A DNA stretch of 64,000 nucleotides, taken from contig CATNEN010000002.1 of the NCBI GenBank assembly GCA_950097015.1, positions 1,674,001-1,738,000 of the forward strand, read 5' to 3'. Origin of the DNA: Macrostomum hystrix. Lineage: Eukaryota; Platyhelminthes; Macrostomidae. Of this stretch, positions 39,101 through 42,227 are shown in pieces (position 1 is the first letter of the stretch; every line of letters starts with the position of its first letter). The notes under the pieces are model-generated. The model saw nothing but the letters and a program-made list of their open reading frames with translations. It was not told the DNA's origin and did not search any database. The position numbers and the translations under genes were made by a program.

Positions 39101-40412
39101 TGACGGTGCCGAGCTCGACCAGCTGCTGTTCGGCTCCGAGCTGATTCGTGAGTCTCAGCACTAGCCAAATCAAATGTCTCTTTTTATCCTATCTGCACCG
39201 AGATACCATCACAATACTCCCAAATCTCATCCCTGATCCCATTTTAGTTATTCCCAATGAGAATGATTAACCCCTTATTCTCCCTTATCCATAAAAAAAT
39301 ACCAAATCTCATCCTTGATCCCATTTCATAAATCCCAAATCTCATTCCTGATCCCATTTCATAAATCCCAAATCTCATTCCTGATCCCATTTCATAAATC
39401 CCAAATCTCATCCCTGATCCCATTTCATAAATCCCAAATCTCATTCCTGATCCCATTTCATAAATCCCAAATCTCATTCCTGATCCCATTTCATAAATCC
39501 CAAATCTCATCCCTGATCCCATTTCGTAAATCCCAAATCTCATTCCTGATCCCATTTTAAATATCCCAAATCTCATTCCTGATCCCATTTTAAATATCCC
39601 AAATCTCATTTCCTGATCCCATTTCATAAATCCCAAATCTCATTCCTGAATCCATTTCATAAATCCCAAATCTCATCCCTGATCCCATTTCATAAATCCC
39701 AAATCTCATTCCTGATCCCATTTTACTGGTCCTAAATCTCATCCCTGATCCCATTTTAAATATCCCAAATCTCATCCTTCATCCCATTTCATTAATCTTA
39801 AATCTCATTCCTGATCCCATTTCATAAATCCCAAATCTCATTCCTGATCCCATTTTACTGGTCCTAAATCTCATCCCTGATCCCATTCAATCTAGATACC
39901 ATATTTGAGAATCTTAATTTAATAGTTGGTATTTGAGTTTCGCGATATAGAAATAGATAAATTATGTGACAATTTTTATCCTCCTTGCAGCTTTGCGTTT
40001 GAGTGTTTCGTCGGCCGTTTCGCCAGAACTTCAAAGCCTGTTTGACAGTCTCCGATCAGCCAATCGTATCGCTTGGACCACAGGCAATCTGTCAACTATT
40101 GGCATCCCGAATTTCATCTTCAACTGCTGGGAACGGCACCTGCTCACCAATGGGCTGGCCTCGCTAGGCCAGACGGTTGCTAGGGATGTGCTGGACATGC
40201 TGAGCACATGCCTGGCCTTGATGAGATTCTTCAACGAGCCAGCTAGCATTGTGCTTAACAAGTCCAACTCAGAAGCTGAGCAGGCTGGAGTAGCTGCTGC
40301 TCTAGTGTTTGTGCATGAAATTGTCAGCCAGCACTGCCACCTGTGCCGCTCTCTGGAACTCGGCAATCACTGGCCGGATTGGATTGACCAAATTGTCCAG
40401 TTGGTTCTGTAG
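2..40412 (+). CDS. PARP4: Vault poly(ADP-ribose) polymerase (PARP4-like), mosaic form, 26 exons, 5' incomplete
   Basis: Exons: 2-142, 454-649, 729-850, 16039-16125, 16200-16391, 17658-17822, 19111-19287, 19718-20010, 20627-21218, 21572-22075, 23215-23624, 24899-25595, 26372-26590, 26747-26948, 27519-27842, 29587-29841, 31795-31917, 33073-33132, 33275-33331, 34958-35053, 35116-35211, 35627-35689, 36677-36946, 37129-37209, 37945-39147, 39991-40412. The chain is 7047 nt and stays open to a TAG at 40410-40412 (2348 codons; human PARP4 is 1724). Human PARP4 adds ADP-ribose to proteins and sits in the vault particle with MVP and TEP1. Recognised by colinear matches to the PARP4-specific order BRCT, helical region, PARP, VIT, vWA and MVP-interaction end. 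Extra ubiquitin-like, actin-like and HSP70-like modules lie between vWA and C-terminus. The start codon must lie left of the window. Exon limits come from splice consensus and phase, not from transcripts. Confidence 0.93.
454..649 (+). CDS. PARP4: PARP4 exon 2: second half of BRCT domain
   Basis: The acceptor is AAACAG and the donor is A|GTGAGT (phase 1). INYLIVSDG continues the BRCT strand from exon 1. [20 protein letters not shown] is the classic BRCT helix 3 region, in which W/F and D/C residues mark the hydrophobic core. BRCT domains mediate phosphopeptide or protein contacts. Confidence 0.85.
729..850 (+). CDS. PARP4: PARP4 exon 3: linker after BRCT
   Basis: Acceptor TTATCAG; the split codon with exon 2 gives Met. 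It encodes about 41 residues, including [20 protein letters not shown], ending at donor GTTTGT in phase 0. It is weakly conserved and identified by position, splice sites and phase. Confidence 0.65.
1007..1135. repeat. Degenerate short direct repeats in intron 3
   Basis: Repeated CTCAAACGCTTCT-like phrases at roughly 15-30 base spacing, degraded. Intron 1 (143-453) and intron 2 hold nothing else I recognise. Confidence 0.4.
1140..1317 (+). mobile_element. Helentron-like cassette C, left part of an interrupted copy
   Basis: The stretch around AACGGCTTAACTGATTTTCA, with the following PolyT/ATTAAGC segment, matches the cassettes at 4846-5545 and 10064-10755. It breaks off near 1317 and resumes near 3590, so about 2.27 kb (hAT MITE plus Helitron helicase piece) was inserted into it or rearranged with it. 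Confidence 0.6.
1736..2010. mobile_element. hAT-type MITE with terminal inverted repeats and 8-bp target duplication
   Basis: The left end is CAGTGGCAGATCCAGG; the right end reads CAGAGGCAGATATAGG on the opposite strand. Flanking 8-mers TATACAGT at 1728-1735 and 2011-2018 are identical. An 8-bp duplication and CAG-GGCAGAT ends are typical of the hAT superfamily. The interior is a short G-rich tandem repeat (GGCGCCAGCGGC variants) with no transposase, so the element is non-autonomous. Confidence 0.88.
2163..2810 (-). pseudogene. Helitron PIF1-like helicase, C-terminal fragment
   Basis: The minus-strand frame contains the Pif1-type motifs near the helicase C-terminus: [26 protein letters not shown] and [14 protein letters not shown], ending [10 protein letters not shown]. 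These are characteristic of Helitron Rep/helicase proteins. Walker A and B, the Rep nuclease and the N-terminal zinc fingers are missing, so the copy cannot be autonomous. It lies antisense to PARP4 inside intron 3. Confidence 0.9.
2831..3577. repeat. Direct repeat of a Helitron-flank segment (2831-2987 and 3361-3516) with CA microsatellite
   Basis: Two near-identical 155-bp copies share TTTTGAGCAGTTTTTTGCAC through GCGTCTATAAAGACAAAAG, separated by about 370 bp of GC-rich unique DNA. The second copy continues into a (CA)n tract (about 3520-3543) and TTTTATATATATAGATT, a tail seen next to many Helitron ends. The pair suggests a local duplication or two nested copies. Confidence 0.65.
3590..3969 (+). 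mobile_element. Helentron-like cassette C, right part of the interrupted copy
   Basis: It matches the later halves of the cassettes ending at 5545 and 10755, including GCCGATGTGTAGGCACTAGG and a B-box-like GGTTCGACTCTGC. The unit leads directly into 23-bp minisatellite A, as in the other copies. Confidence 0.6.
3970..4425 (+). repeat. Minisatellite A, block 1 (23-bp unit)
   Basis: A unit of 23 bp containing ATGGCTAAACCAGAGT, about 20 copies with substitutions. Confidence 0.9.
4428..4845 (+). repeat. Minisatellite B, block 1 (18-bp unit)
   Basis: The unit is GGGGGATCATTGTCAACT (18 bp), about 23 copies. Since 18 is divisible by three and the unit has no stop in several frames, it creates long meaningless open frames on both strands. 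Confidence 0.95.
4846..5545 (+). mobile_element. Helentron-like cassette C, complete copy 1
   Basis: About 700 bp: AGCTGCTAAAAAGTATATAC, CTCCCCGAAGGGGGG (short stem), a (TTGC)n-like run, AACGGCTCAACCGATTTTCA, then TAGCCGATGTGTAGGCACTA and GGTTCGATTCTGC, ending in AT-rich DNA next to minisatellite A. The AACGGCTCAACCGATTTT phrase and association with internal tandem repeats resemble non-autonomous Helentrons (HINE/pearl type). It has no coding capacity. Confidence 0.65.
5546..7540 (+). repeat. Minisatellite A, block 2 (23-bp unit)
   Basis: About 87 copies of the A unit with variant subtypes (GAGTCTG, GCGTCTG, GAGTTTG) arranged in longer repeated strings, which implies segmental duplication inside the array. 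Confidence 0.92.
7545..10063 (+). repeat. Minisatellite B, block 2 (18-bp unit) with higher-order repeats
   Basis: About 140 copies. Punctuation such as ATGGCCAACTGGGGATCATT recurs at 7900, 8080, 8240, 8580, 9065, 9425 and 9605, marking higher-order units of about 180, 340 and 480 bp. The 8580-9064 segment and 9602-10063 are nearly identical. Confidence 0.93.
10064..10755 (+). mobile_element. Helentron-like cassette C, complete copy 2
   Basis: Nearly identical to the copy at 4846-5545, in the same order and orientation, again following minisatellite B and preceding minisatellite A. This shows a C-A-B higher-order unit. Confidence 0.65.
10756..13735 (+). repeat. Minisatellite A, block 3 (23-bp unit)
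   Basis: About 130 copies. A segment of roughly 900 bp is repeated: 11520-12330 resembles 12530-13340. It ends in the same GCCCACCAGGGTTTAAAACA junction as blocks 1 and 2. Confidence 0.92.
13737..15832 (+). repeat. Minisatellite B, block 3 (18-bp unit)
   Basis: About 116 copies with higher-order repeats punctuated by GGAGACTTCATCAACTGGGG at about 14465, 14730, 14960, 15100 and 15335. Confidence 0.93.
15833..15935 (+). mobile_element. Helentron-like cassette C, left end only
   Basis: It repeats AGCTGCTAAAAAGTATATAC and CTCCCCGAAGGGGGG, then stops. This is the third boundary of the C-A-B series, truncated about 100 bp before exon 4. Confidence 0.6.
16039..16125 (+). CDS. PARP4: PARP4 exon 4: region preceding the helical domain
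   Basis: Twenty-nine codons, phase 0 to 0, between acceptor TGTTTTAG and donor [26 protein letters not shown] matches the human segment that begins NTLEKVG, where a strand pattern resembling the WGR-like part of PARPs starts. It follows a 15.2-kb intron, so linkage to exon 3 rests on phase and homology. Confidence 0.75.
16200..16391 (+). CDS. PARP4: PARP4 exon 5: helical region, first part
   Basis: Sixty-four codons in phase 0, separated from exon 4 by a 74-bp intron. The content is amphipathic with an Ala-rich insert ([20 protein letters not shown]). By position it corresponds to the region leading into the PARP alpha-helical regulatory domain. Confidence 0.75.
16475..17165 (+). repeat. Intron 5 minisatellite (26-bp unit)
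   Basis: A unit of 26 bp containing GATTTTAGAATGACGGTATC, about 26 copies, very homogeneous in the 3' half. Confidence 0.93.
17213..17576 (+). mobile_element. tRNA-derived SINE, copy 1
   Basis: The head has a Pol III A box (GTGGCAGAGCGG) and B box (AAGTTCGATTCCA). The body of about 250 bp includes CATTTGGGGCGCAGCCGCGG, and the tail is (ATT)n. TTTTGGGG-type bases on both sides suggest a short target duplication. The same family occurs in reverse at 23700-24010 and 54415-54738. Confidence 0.85.
17658..17822 (+). CDS. PARP4: PARP4 exon 6: PARP helical regulatory domain
   Basis: Phase 0 to 0; acceptor TTTTTGCCCAG, donor [29 protein letters not shown] and the following [11 protein letters not shown] align with the human helix that reads SQEVSDLVEMIWAEALGHLE. 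Confidence 0.82.
17940..19080 (+). repeat. Intron 6 minisatellite (31-bp unit)
   Basis: A unit of 31 bp containing CACATCAAATATCAACGAAA, about 36 copies, in two variant classes (ATTCTCATACCTC and GTGTCATGCCTCG). The second class is pure from 18720 to 19010. Confidence 0.93.
19111..19287 (+). CDS. PARP4: PARP4 exon 7: PARP helical regulatory domain, continued
   Basis: Phase 0 to 0. [16 protein letters not shown] and later residues match the helix pair before the catalytic fold. The donor is GTAAGA. Start and end follow from splice sites; an apparent extension of the open frame past 19287 is intronic. Confidence 0.8.
19421..19575 (+). repeat. Intron 7 minisatellite (19/38-bp unit)
   Basis: Alternating 19-mers GTACTTTAAGAGCTTGCGG and GTACTTTAGGGGTGTGCGG, about 8 in all. 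Confidence 0.88.
19718..20010 (+). CDS. PARP4: PARP4 exon 8: end of helical domain and start of PARP catalytic domain with catalytic His
   Basis: [20 protein letters not shown] then [20 protein letters not shown] aligns almost residue by residue with human PARP4 (IFRVGR, LGNVRPLLHGSPVQNIVGIL). The catalytic-triad His codon is at 19970-19972. It is followed by Ala, not the usual Gly, in the H-G-S/T nicotinamide-binding motif. The exon ends in phase 2; the split codon with exon 9 restores SRGLLPP. Confidence 0.93.
20011..20626 (+). other. Intron 8: no tandem array
   Basis: AT-rich, unique. The phrase CCGGATGACCGATTTTCGTG near 20070 loosely resembles the Helentron-like AACGGCTCAACCGATTTTCA and may be an old relic. 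Nothing else seen. Confidence 0.4.
20627..21218 (+). CDS. PARP4: PARP4 exon 9: PARP catalytic domain (Tyr and Glu) and entry to VIT
   Basis: [20 protein letters not shown] carries the triad Tyr (TAC 20706-20708). [19 protein letters not shown] carries the triad Glu (GAA 20934-20936), so the H-Y-E triad typical of the polymerase-type PARPs is complete. An acidic and Ser/Pro-rich insert between the Tyr and Glu motifs resembles the one in human PARP4. The exon ends with [15 protein letters not shown], matching the human VIT start (LEDVHIKGRIIDTVAQ). Confidence 0.95.
21262..21540 (+). repeat. Intron 9 minisatellite (33-bp unit)
   Basis: A unit of 33 bp containing GTGTCCTTCAGGTGCTCTCT, about 8 copies, pyrimidine-rich toward the acceptor. 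Confidence 0.9.
21572..22075 (+). CDS. PARP4: PARP4 exon 10: VIT domain
   Basis: Vault protein inter-alpha-trypsin (VIT) domain. Diagnostic stretches are [39 protein letters not shown], and GAYLMEQ followed by [12 protein letters not shown]. All are near-identical in layout to human PARP4. Phase 0 to 0; donor CAG|GTGCGG, after which the reading frame runs into a 20-bp minisatellite. Confidence 0.96.
22082..23150 (+). repeat. Intron 10 minisatellite (20-bp unit)
   Basis: The unit is AGGTGGAGGTAGAGTGTCAG (20 bp), about 53 copies, strikingly uniform and purine-rich on the plus strand. Confidence 0.96.
23215..23624 (+). CDS. PARP4: PARP4 exon 11: post-VIT segment and start of vWA domain
   Basis: [13 protein letters not shown] matches the human PRMWVEKHPE segment. 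The vWA domain begins at [14 protein letters not shown] with a MIDAS DxSxS (DCSRS). The last in-frame bases are AG at 23623-23624, followed by GCGAGT, read here as a GC donor. With the exon 12 acceptor at 24897-24898 this gives Arg and keeps frame. The nearby GT at 23629 would break the frame. Confidence 0.93.
23700..24010 (-). mobile_element. tRNA-derived SINE, copy 2 (reverse)
   Basis: Opposite orientation to copy 1. Its body matches (CTTGGGGGCTTGTCGTGCAA on the minus strand) and the A/B-box region is degraded. Lies in intron 11. Confidence 0.8.
24185..24500 (+). repeat. Intron 11 long-unit tandem repeat (92-bp unit, about 3 copies)
   Basis: CGAAAAACGGTTCGATGCTT recurs with 92-base spacing (phrase at about 24231, 24323 and 24415). 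More diverged derivatives continue to about 24720. Confidence 0.8.
24899..25595 (+). CDS. PARP4: PARP4 exon 12: rest of vWA domain and following strand-rich region
   Basis: [17 protein letters not shown] holds the MIDAS Thr and [20 protein letters not shown] the MIDAS Asp, so the metal site looks complete. [15 protein letters not shown] and [15 protein letters not shown] align with the human RLLVYGFIPH and HKLAARALIRDYEDG. Phase 2 in, phase 0 out, at donor CAG|GTTTGG. Confidence 0.95.
25610..26330 (+). repeat. Intron 12 minisatellite (about 45-bp unit)
   Basis: A T-rich unit containing CTGATAGAGTCTTTGTTCGA, irregular in the first 300 bp and regular after 25940. Confidence 0.85.
26372..26590 (+). 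CDS. PARP4: PARP4 exon 13: conserved post-vWA segment
   Basis: [20 protein letters not shown] matches the human stretch ending [27 protein letters not shown] matches the human DVDFLPYMSWQGEP region. Seventy-three codons, phase 0 to 0; acceptor AATTTCAG, donor GTGAGT. Confidence 0.92.
26747..26948 (+). CDS. PARP4: PARP4 exon 14: helical linker before the extra modules
   Basis: A predicted helix-rich stretch with [14 protein letters not shown] and [20 protein letters not shown]. It is TPR-like in flavour but too short to call. It ends in phase 1 (AAGG|GTAAGC), the first of an unbroken run of phase-1 introns. No counterpart is evident in human PARP4 as I recall it. Confidence 0.82.
26960..27480 (+). 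repeat. Intron 14 degenerate minisatellite (about 26-bp unit)
   Basis: T-rich unit with TGTCTTTGTTCTGTTATGCT; loosely related in wording to the intron 12 unit (GTCTTTGTT). Confidence 0.8.
27519..27842 (+). CDS. PARP4: PARP4 exon 15: ubiquitin-like module ending in Gly-Gly
   Basis: Bases 27533-27760 encode a complete 76-residue ubiquitin fold embedded in the PARP chain, about residues 1338-1413 of the partial protein. Visible landmarks are [21 protein letters not shown] and IVLRLRGG. In ubiquitin numbering Leu8, Arg42, Val70 and Gly75-Gly76 are kept and Ile44 is Val. Lys6, 11, 27 and 33 are kept; Lys48 is Gln, Lys63 is Pro and Lys29 is Ala. A Lys/Pro-rich tail ([16 protein letters not shown]) follows. 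The flanking introns are both phase 1. Whether the Gly-Gly is cleaved or the module only binds partners cannot be told from sequence. Confidence 0.93.
27888..29440 (+). repeat. Intron 15 minisatellite (22-bp unit)
   Basis: A unit of 22 bp containing CACTCTTTAGAATCTCTAAT, about 70 copies. The first half is uniform. The second half alternates two subtypes (TTTAGAATCTC and TTAAGACTATC) as 44-bp dimers. Confidence 0.95.
29587..29841 (+). CDS. PARP4: PARP4 exon 16: actin-derived module (actin N-terminal subdomain piece)
   Basis: After a Ser/Glu/Pro-rich lead, [15 protein letters not shown] matches the actin N-terminus (VDNGSG loop). [20 protein letters not shown] plus AYVGHEA matches actin residues about 32-58, including the complete DNase I-binding loop region. 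Gly15 of the phosphate loop is Leu and the rest of the nucleotide cleft is absent, so ATP binding by this piece alone is implausible. Phase 1 to 1; donor T|GTTAGT at 29842, two bases before an in-frame TAG. It could contact actin regulators or merely be an exonised fragment. Confidence 0.9.
29880..31690 (+). repeat. Intron 16 minisatellite (22-bp unit), interrupted
   Basis: A unit of 22 bp containing TCACTCATTAGTTCCTATCT, about 60 copies, split by an insertion at about 31043-31480. Confidence 0.94.
31043..31480. mobile_element. Insertion splitting the intron 16 minisatellite
   Basis: About 435 bp. The left edge is CCCGGATATGACTG and the right edge CCCACCGGG. Removing it restores a normal 22-bp unit. 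It contains 2.5 copies of a 50-bp GC-rich repeat (GCGCCCAGGCGGCGGGAGGC). The ends give only a CCCGG inverted match, so class is unknown; probably a small DNA transposon. Confidence 0.55.
31795..31917 (+). CDS. PARP4: PARP4 exon 17: acidic linker
   Basis: Acceptor TTTCAG, donor G|GTAAAT, phase 1 to 1. [20 protein letters not shown] is followed by a run of Glu/Asp ([14 protein letters not shown]). No domain recognised; it looks disordered. Confidence 0.75.
31965..32975 (+). repeat. Intron 17 minisatellite (20-bp unit, shared family)
   Basis: The unit is CTGCTGTGTCACTCCACTAC and shorter variants, about 53 copies. The same unit fills intron 22 and occurs inverted in intron 21. Confidence 0.95.
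33073..33132 (+). CDS. PARP4: PARP4 exon 18: 60-nt micro-exon
   Basis: Phase 1 to 1; acceptor TTCTCAG, donor GTAAGT. It encodes [19 protein letters not shown]. No domain recognised. Supported by consensus splice sites and by joining its neighbours in frame. Confidence 0.6.
33275..33331 (+). CDS. PARP4: PARP4 exon 19: 57-nt micro-exon
   Basis: Phase 1 to 1; acceptor TTATTAG, donor GTGAGA. It encodes [18 protein letters not shown]. No domain recognised. The minisatellite of intron 19 begins about 45 bases downstream. Confidence 0.6.
33376..34950 (+). repeat. Intron 19 minisatellite (15-bp unit, 30-bp higher order)
   Basis: The unit is CACACCTGTCCCTCT (15 bp), about 105 copies. A 30-bp dimer with CCATTTCACGCC dominates 33760-34370. 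It ends only a few bases before the exon 20 acceptor. Confidence 0.95.
34958..35053 (+). CDS. PARP4: PARP4 exon 20: short acidic exon
   Basis: Phase 1 to 1; acceptor ATTCCAG immediately after the 15-bp repeat array, donor GTGAGC. It encodes [20 protein letters not shown] and an acidic end. No domain recognised. Confidence 0.65.
35116..35211 (+). CDS. PARP4: PARP4 exon 21: short exon
   Basis: Phase 1 to 1, after a 62-bp intron; acceptor TTATTAG, donor GTAAGC. It encodes [20 protein letters not shown] and a short Ser/Gly/Gln end. It has the same 96-nt length as exon 20, but similarity between the two is not evident. Confidence 0.62.
35430..35535 (-). repeat. Intron 21 minisatellite: inverted copy of the 20-bp family
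   Basis: GTAGTGGAGTGACACAGCAG, about 5 copies, exactly the reverse complement of the intron 17/22 unit. Confidence 0.93.
35627..35689 (+). CDS. PARP4: PARP4 exon 22: 63-nt exon
   Basis: Phase 1 to 1; acceptor CTTCCAG, donor GTAATT. It encodes [20 protein letters not shown]. No domain recognised. Confidence 0.6.
35755..36655 (+). repeat. Intron 22 minisatellite (20-bp shared family)
   Basis: About 45 copies of CTGCTGTGTCACTCCACTAC, with a 40-bp variant carrying AACTACTGCATCACTCC. Confidence 0.95.
36677..36946 (+). CDS. PARP4: PARP4 exon 23: Lys cluster then Ser/Asp/Glu repeat
   Basis: Phase 1 to 1; acceptor GTGACAG, donor GTAAGG. A basic patch (KMKSKKKES) is followed by tandem DSED/DSDD repeats, then a Ser/Thr/Ala-rich stretch. 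The SD/SE repeats look like acidic-directed kinase (CK2-type) substrates. Predicted disordered. Confidence 0.75.
37129..37209 (+). CDS. PARP4: PARP4 exon 24: Arg/Asp-rich exon
   Basis: Phase 1 to 1; acceptor ATTTTAG, donor A|GTGAGT. It encodes [20 protein letters not shown] and DRDQTR, an alternating charge pattern like RD-rich low-complexity segments. No domain recognised. Confidence 0.65.
37220..37905 (+). repeat. Intron 24 minisatellite (21-25-bp unit)
   Basis: A unit containing TTATCTCCACCCTCTACCAC, about 28 copies, pyrimidine-rich. Confidence 0.93.
37945..39147 (+). CDS. PARP4: PARP4 exon 25: proline/glutamine linker and HSP70 substrate-binding-domain module
   Basis: The largest exon, phase 1 to 1. 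It begins with Ala/Ser-rich sequence, then poly-Pro and a Pro-Gln repeat (about 38120-38230), then a Gly-rich tract. From about 38571, [28 protein letters not shown] and [15 protein letters not shown] match the HSP70 substrate-binding beta-sandwich in order: LLLLDVTPLSLGIETAGG, RNTTIP and FDIDANGILNVS. A charged helical tail to about 39110 sits where the HSP70 lid would be. No HSP70 nucleotide-binding domain is visible anywhere in the gene. The module could bind exposed hydrophobic peptides without ATP cycling, which is inference. Confidence 0.92.
39195..39890 (+). repeat. Intron 25 minisatellite (33-bp unit)
   Basis: A unit of 33 bp containing AATCTCATTCCTGATCCCAT, about 20 copies. Confidence 0.92.
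39991..40412 (+). CDS. PARP4: PARP4 exon 26: MVP-interaction region and stop
   Basis: [20 protein letters not shown] matches human KGIQSLGVKGRECLLDLIAT. The end, [20 protein letters not shown], matches human CPRLELGNDWDSATKQLLGL. In human PARP4 this C-terminal region binds major vault protein, so vault targeting is probably kept. The stop is TAG. The shared end shows that the extra modules are an internal insertion, not a C-terminal fusion. Confidence 0.95.
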
Positions 40413-40564
40413 ATTCAACTGACCCATTATTTGACACTATTTTTTTATTCAGTAACTTTTTATAGCAAATAGACAGTTTGTAATAGCAAGCAAAACATCG
40501 ACTCTAACTTTCGTTGAAAAATGTCTGGACAAAATATGTCTGGGAAGTGCGGAGAGATAAATAT

Positions 40565-41725
40565 ACTGTTAGACATCCAACTATAAACTGTAAGACATCT
40601 AGATATAAACTGTTAGACATCTAGATATAAACTGTTAGACATCTAGATATAAACTGTTAGACATCTAGATATAAACTGTTAGACATCTAGATATAAACTG
40701 TTAGATATCTAGGTAACAACTGTTAGACATATAGATATAAACTGTAAGACATCTAGATATAGTCTGTTAGATATCTAGGTAACAACTGTTAGACATCTAG
40801 ATATAAACTGTTAGACATCTAGATATAAACTGTTAGACATCCAACTATAAACTGTAAGACATCTAGATATAAACTGTTAGACATCTAGATATAAACTGTT
40901 AGACATCTAGATATAAACTGTTAGACATCTAGATATAAACTGTTAGACATCTAGATATAAACTGTTAGACATCTAGATATAAACTGTTAGACATCTAGAT
41001 ATAAACTGTTAGATATCTAGGTAACAACTGTTAGACATATAGATATAAACTGTAAGACATCTAGATATAGTCTGTTAGATATCTAGATATAAACTGTAAG
41101 ACATCTAGATATAGTCTGTTAGATATCTAGGTAACAACTGTTAGACATCTAGATATAAACTGTTAGACATCTAGATATAAACTGTTAGATGTCTAGATAT
41201 AAACTGTTAGACATCTAGATATAAACTGTTAGACATCTAGATATAGTCTGTTAGATATCTAGGTAACAACTGTTAGACATCTAGATATAAACTGTTAGAC
41301 ATCTAGATATAAACTGTTAGATGTCTAGATATAAACTGTTAGACATCTAGATATAAACTGTTAGACATCTAGATACCAACTGTTAGACATCTAGATATAA
41401 ACTGTTAGACATCTAGATATAAACTGTTAAACATCTAGATATAAACTGTTAGACATCTAGATATAAACTGTTAGATGTCTAAATATAAACTGTTAGACAT
41501 CTAGATACAAACTGTTAGACATCTAGATATAAACTGTTAGACATCTAGATATAAACTGTTAAACATCTAGATATAAACTGTTAGACATCTAGATATAAAC
41601 TGTTAGACATCTAGATATAAACTGTTAGACATCTAGATACAAACTGTTAGACATCTAGATATAATCTGTTAGACATCTAGATACAAACTGTTAGACATCT
41701 AGATACAAACTGTTAGACATCTAGC
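40565..41725 (+). repeat. Minisatellite 3' of PARP4 (22-bp unit)
   Basis: A unit of 22 bp containing TCTAGATATAAACTGTTAGA, about 53 copies. It starts about 150 bp after the stop codon, so it may lie in the 3' UTR or just beyond. No convincing AATAAA lies between stop and array. 41726-42227 is AT-rich with nothing recognised. Confidence 0.93.
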
Positions 41726-42227
41726 TATGAATTGTTAGAAAATTTTGTCCAAGACATTGTCAATCAAGGCGTTTTGTATTTTAAGTATTGACAAAAAAAT
41801 CTTAATTTTTTACTACTTACTAACCATCCATATTTATCCGAGGTATTTTATTGACTTTCAATCAACCCAAATGAAAATAGCGAACGTTTTCTATTCTCTC
41901 GTTTTTATTGATTGATTATCCAACAGCAAATAGCTAGTGTTTGCCGAGTGTTCAGCTCCTCTGTTTGACTAACATTTATTTACTCTGACTGACTGCATAT
42001 TTTATAGACATGCAGAAACGTTTTTATTCAGTTTATGAAGCACAAAAAAATTAATAAATTATATCTATTTACTATTCAGAAAAAAATTATCACAATCCAC
42101 AGATTTCATACTTGAGTTTTTTGAGTCTCAGTTAACTCATGTCATATAGCCTTGCTTAACTTTTTAGCTTGCTTGAATTAGGAACTAGCCTGCTTCGATT
42201 CTAATTCTGAAATCCAGATCCCAATCT

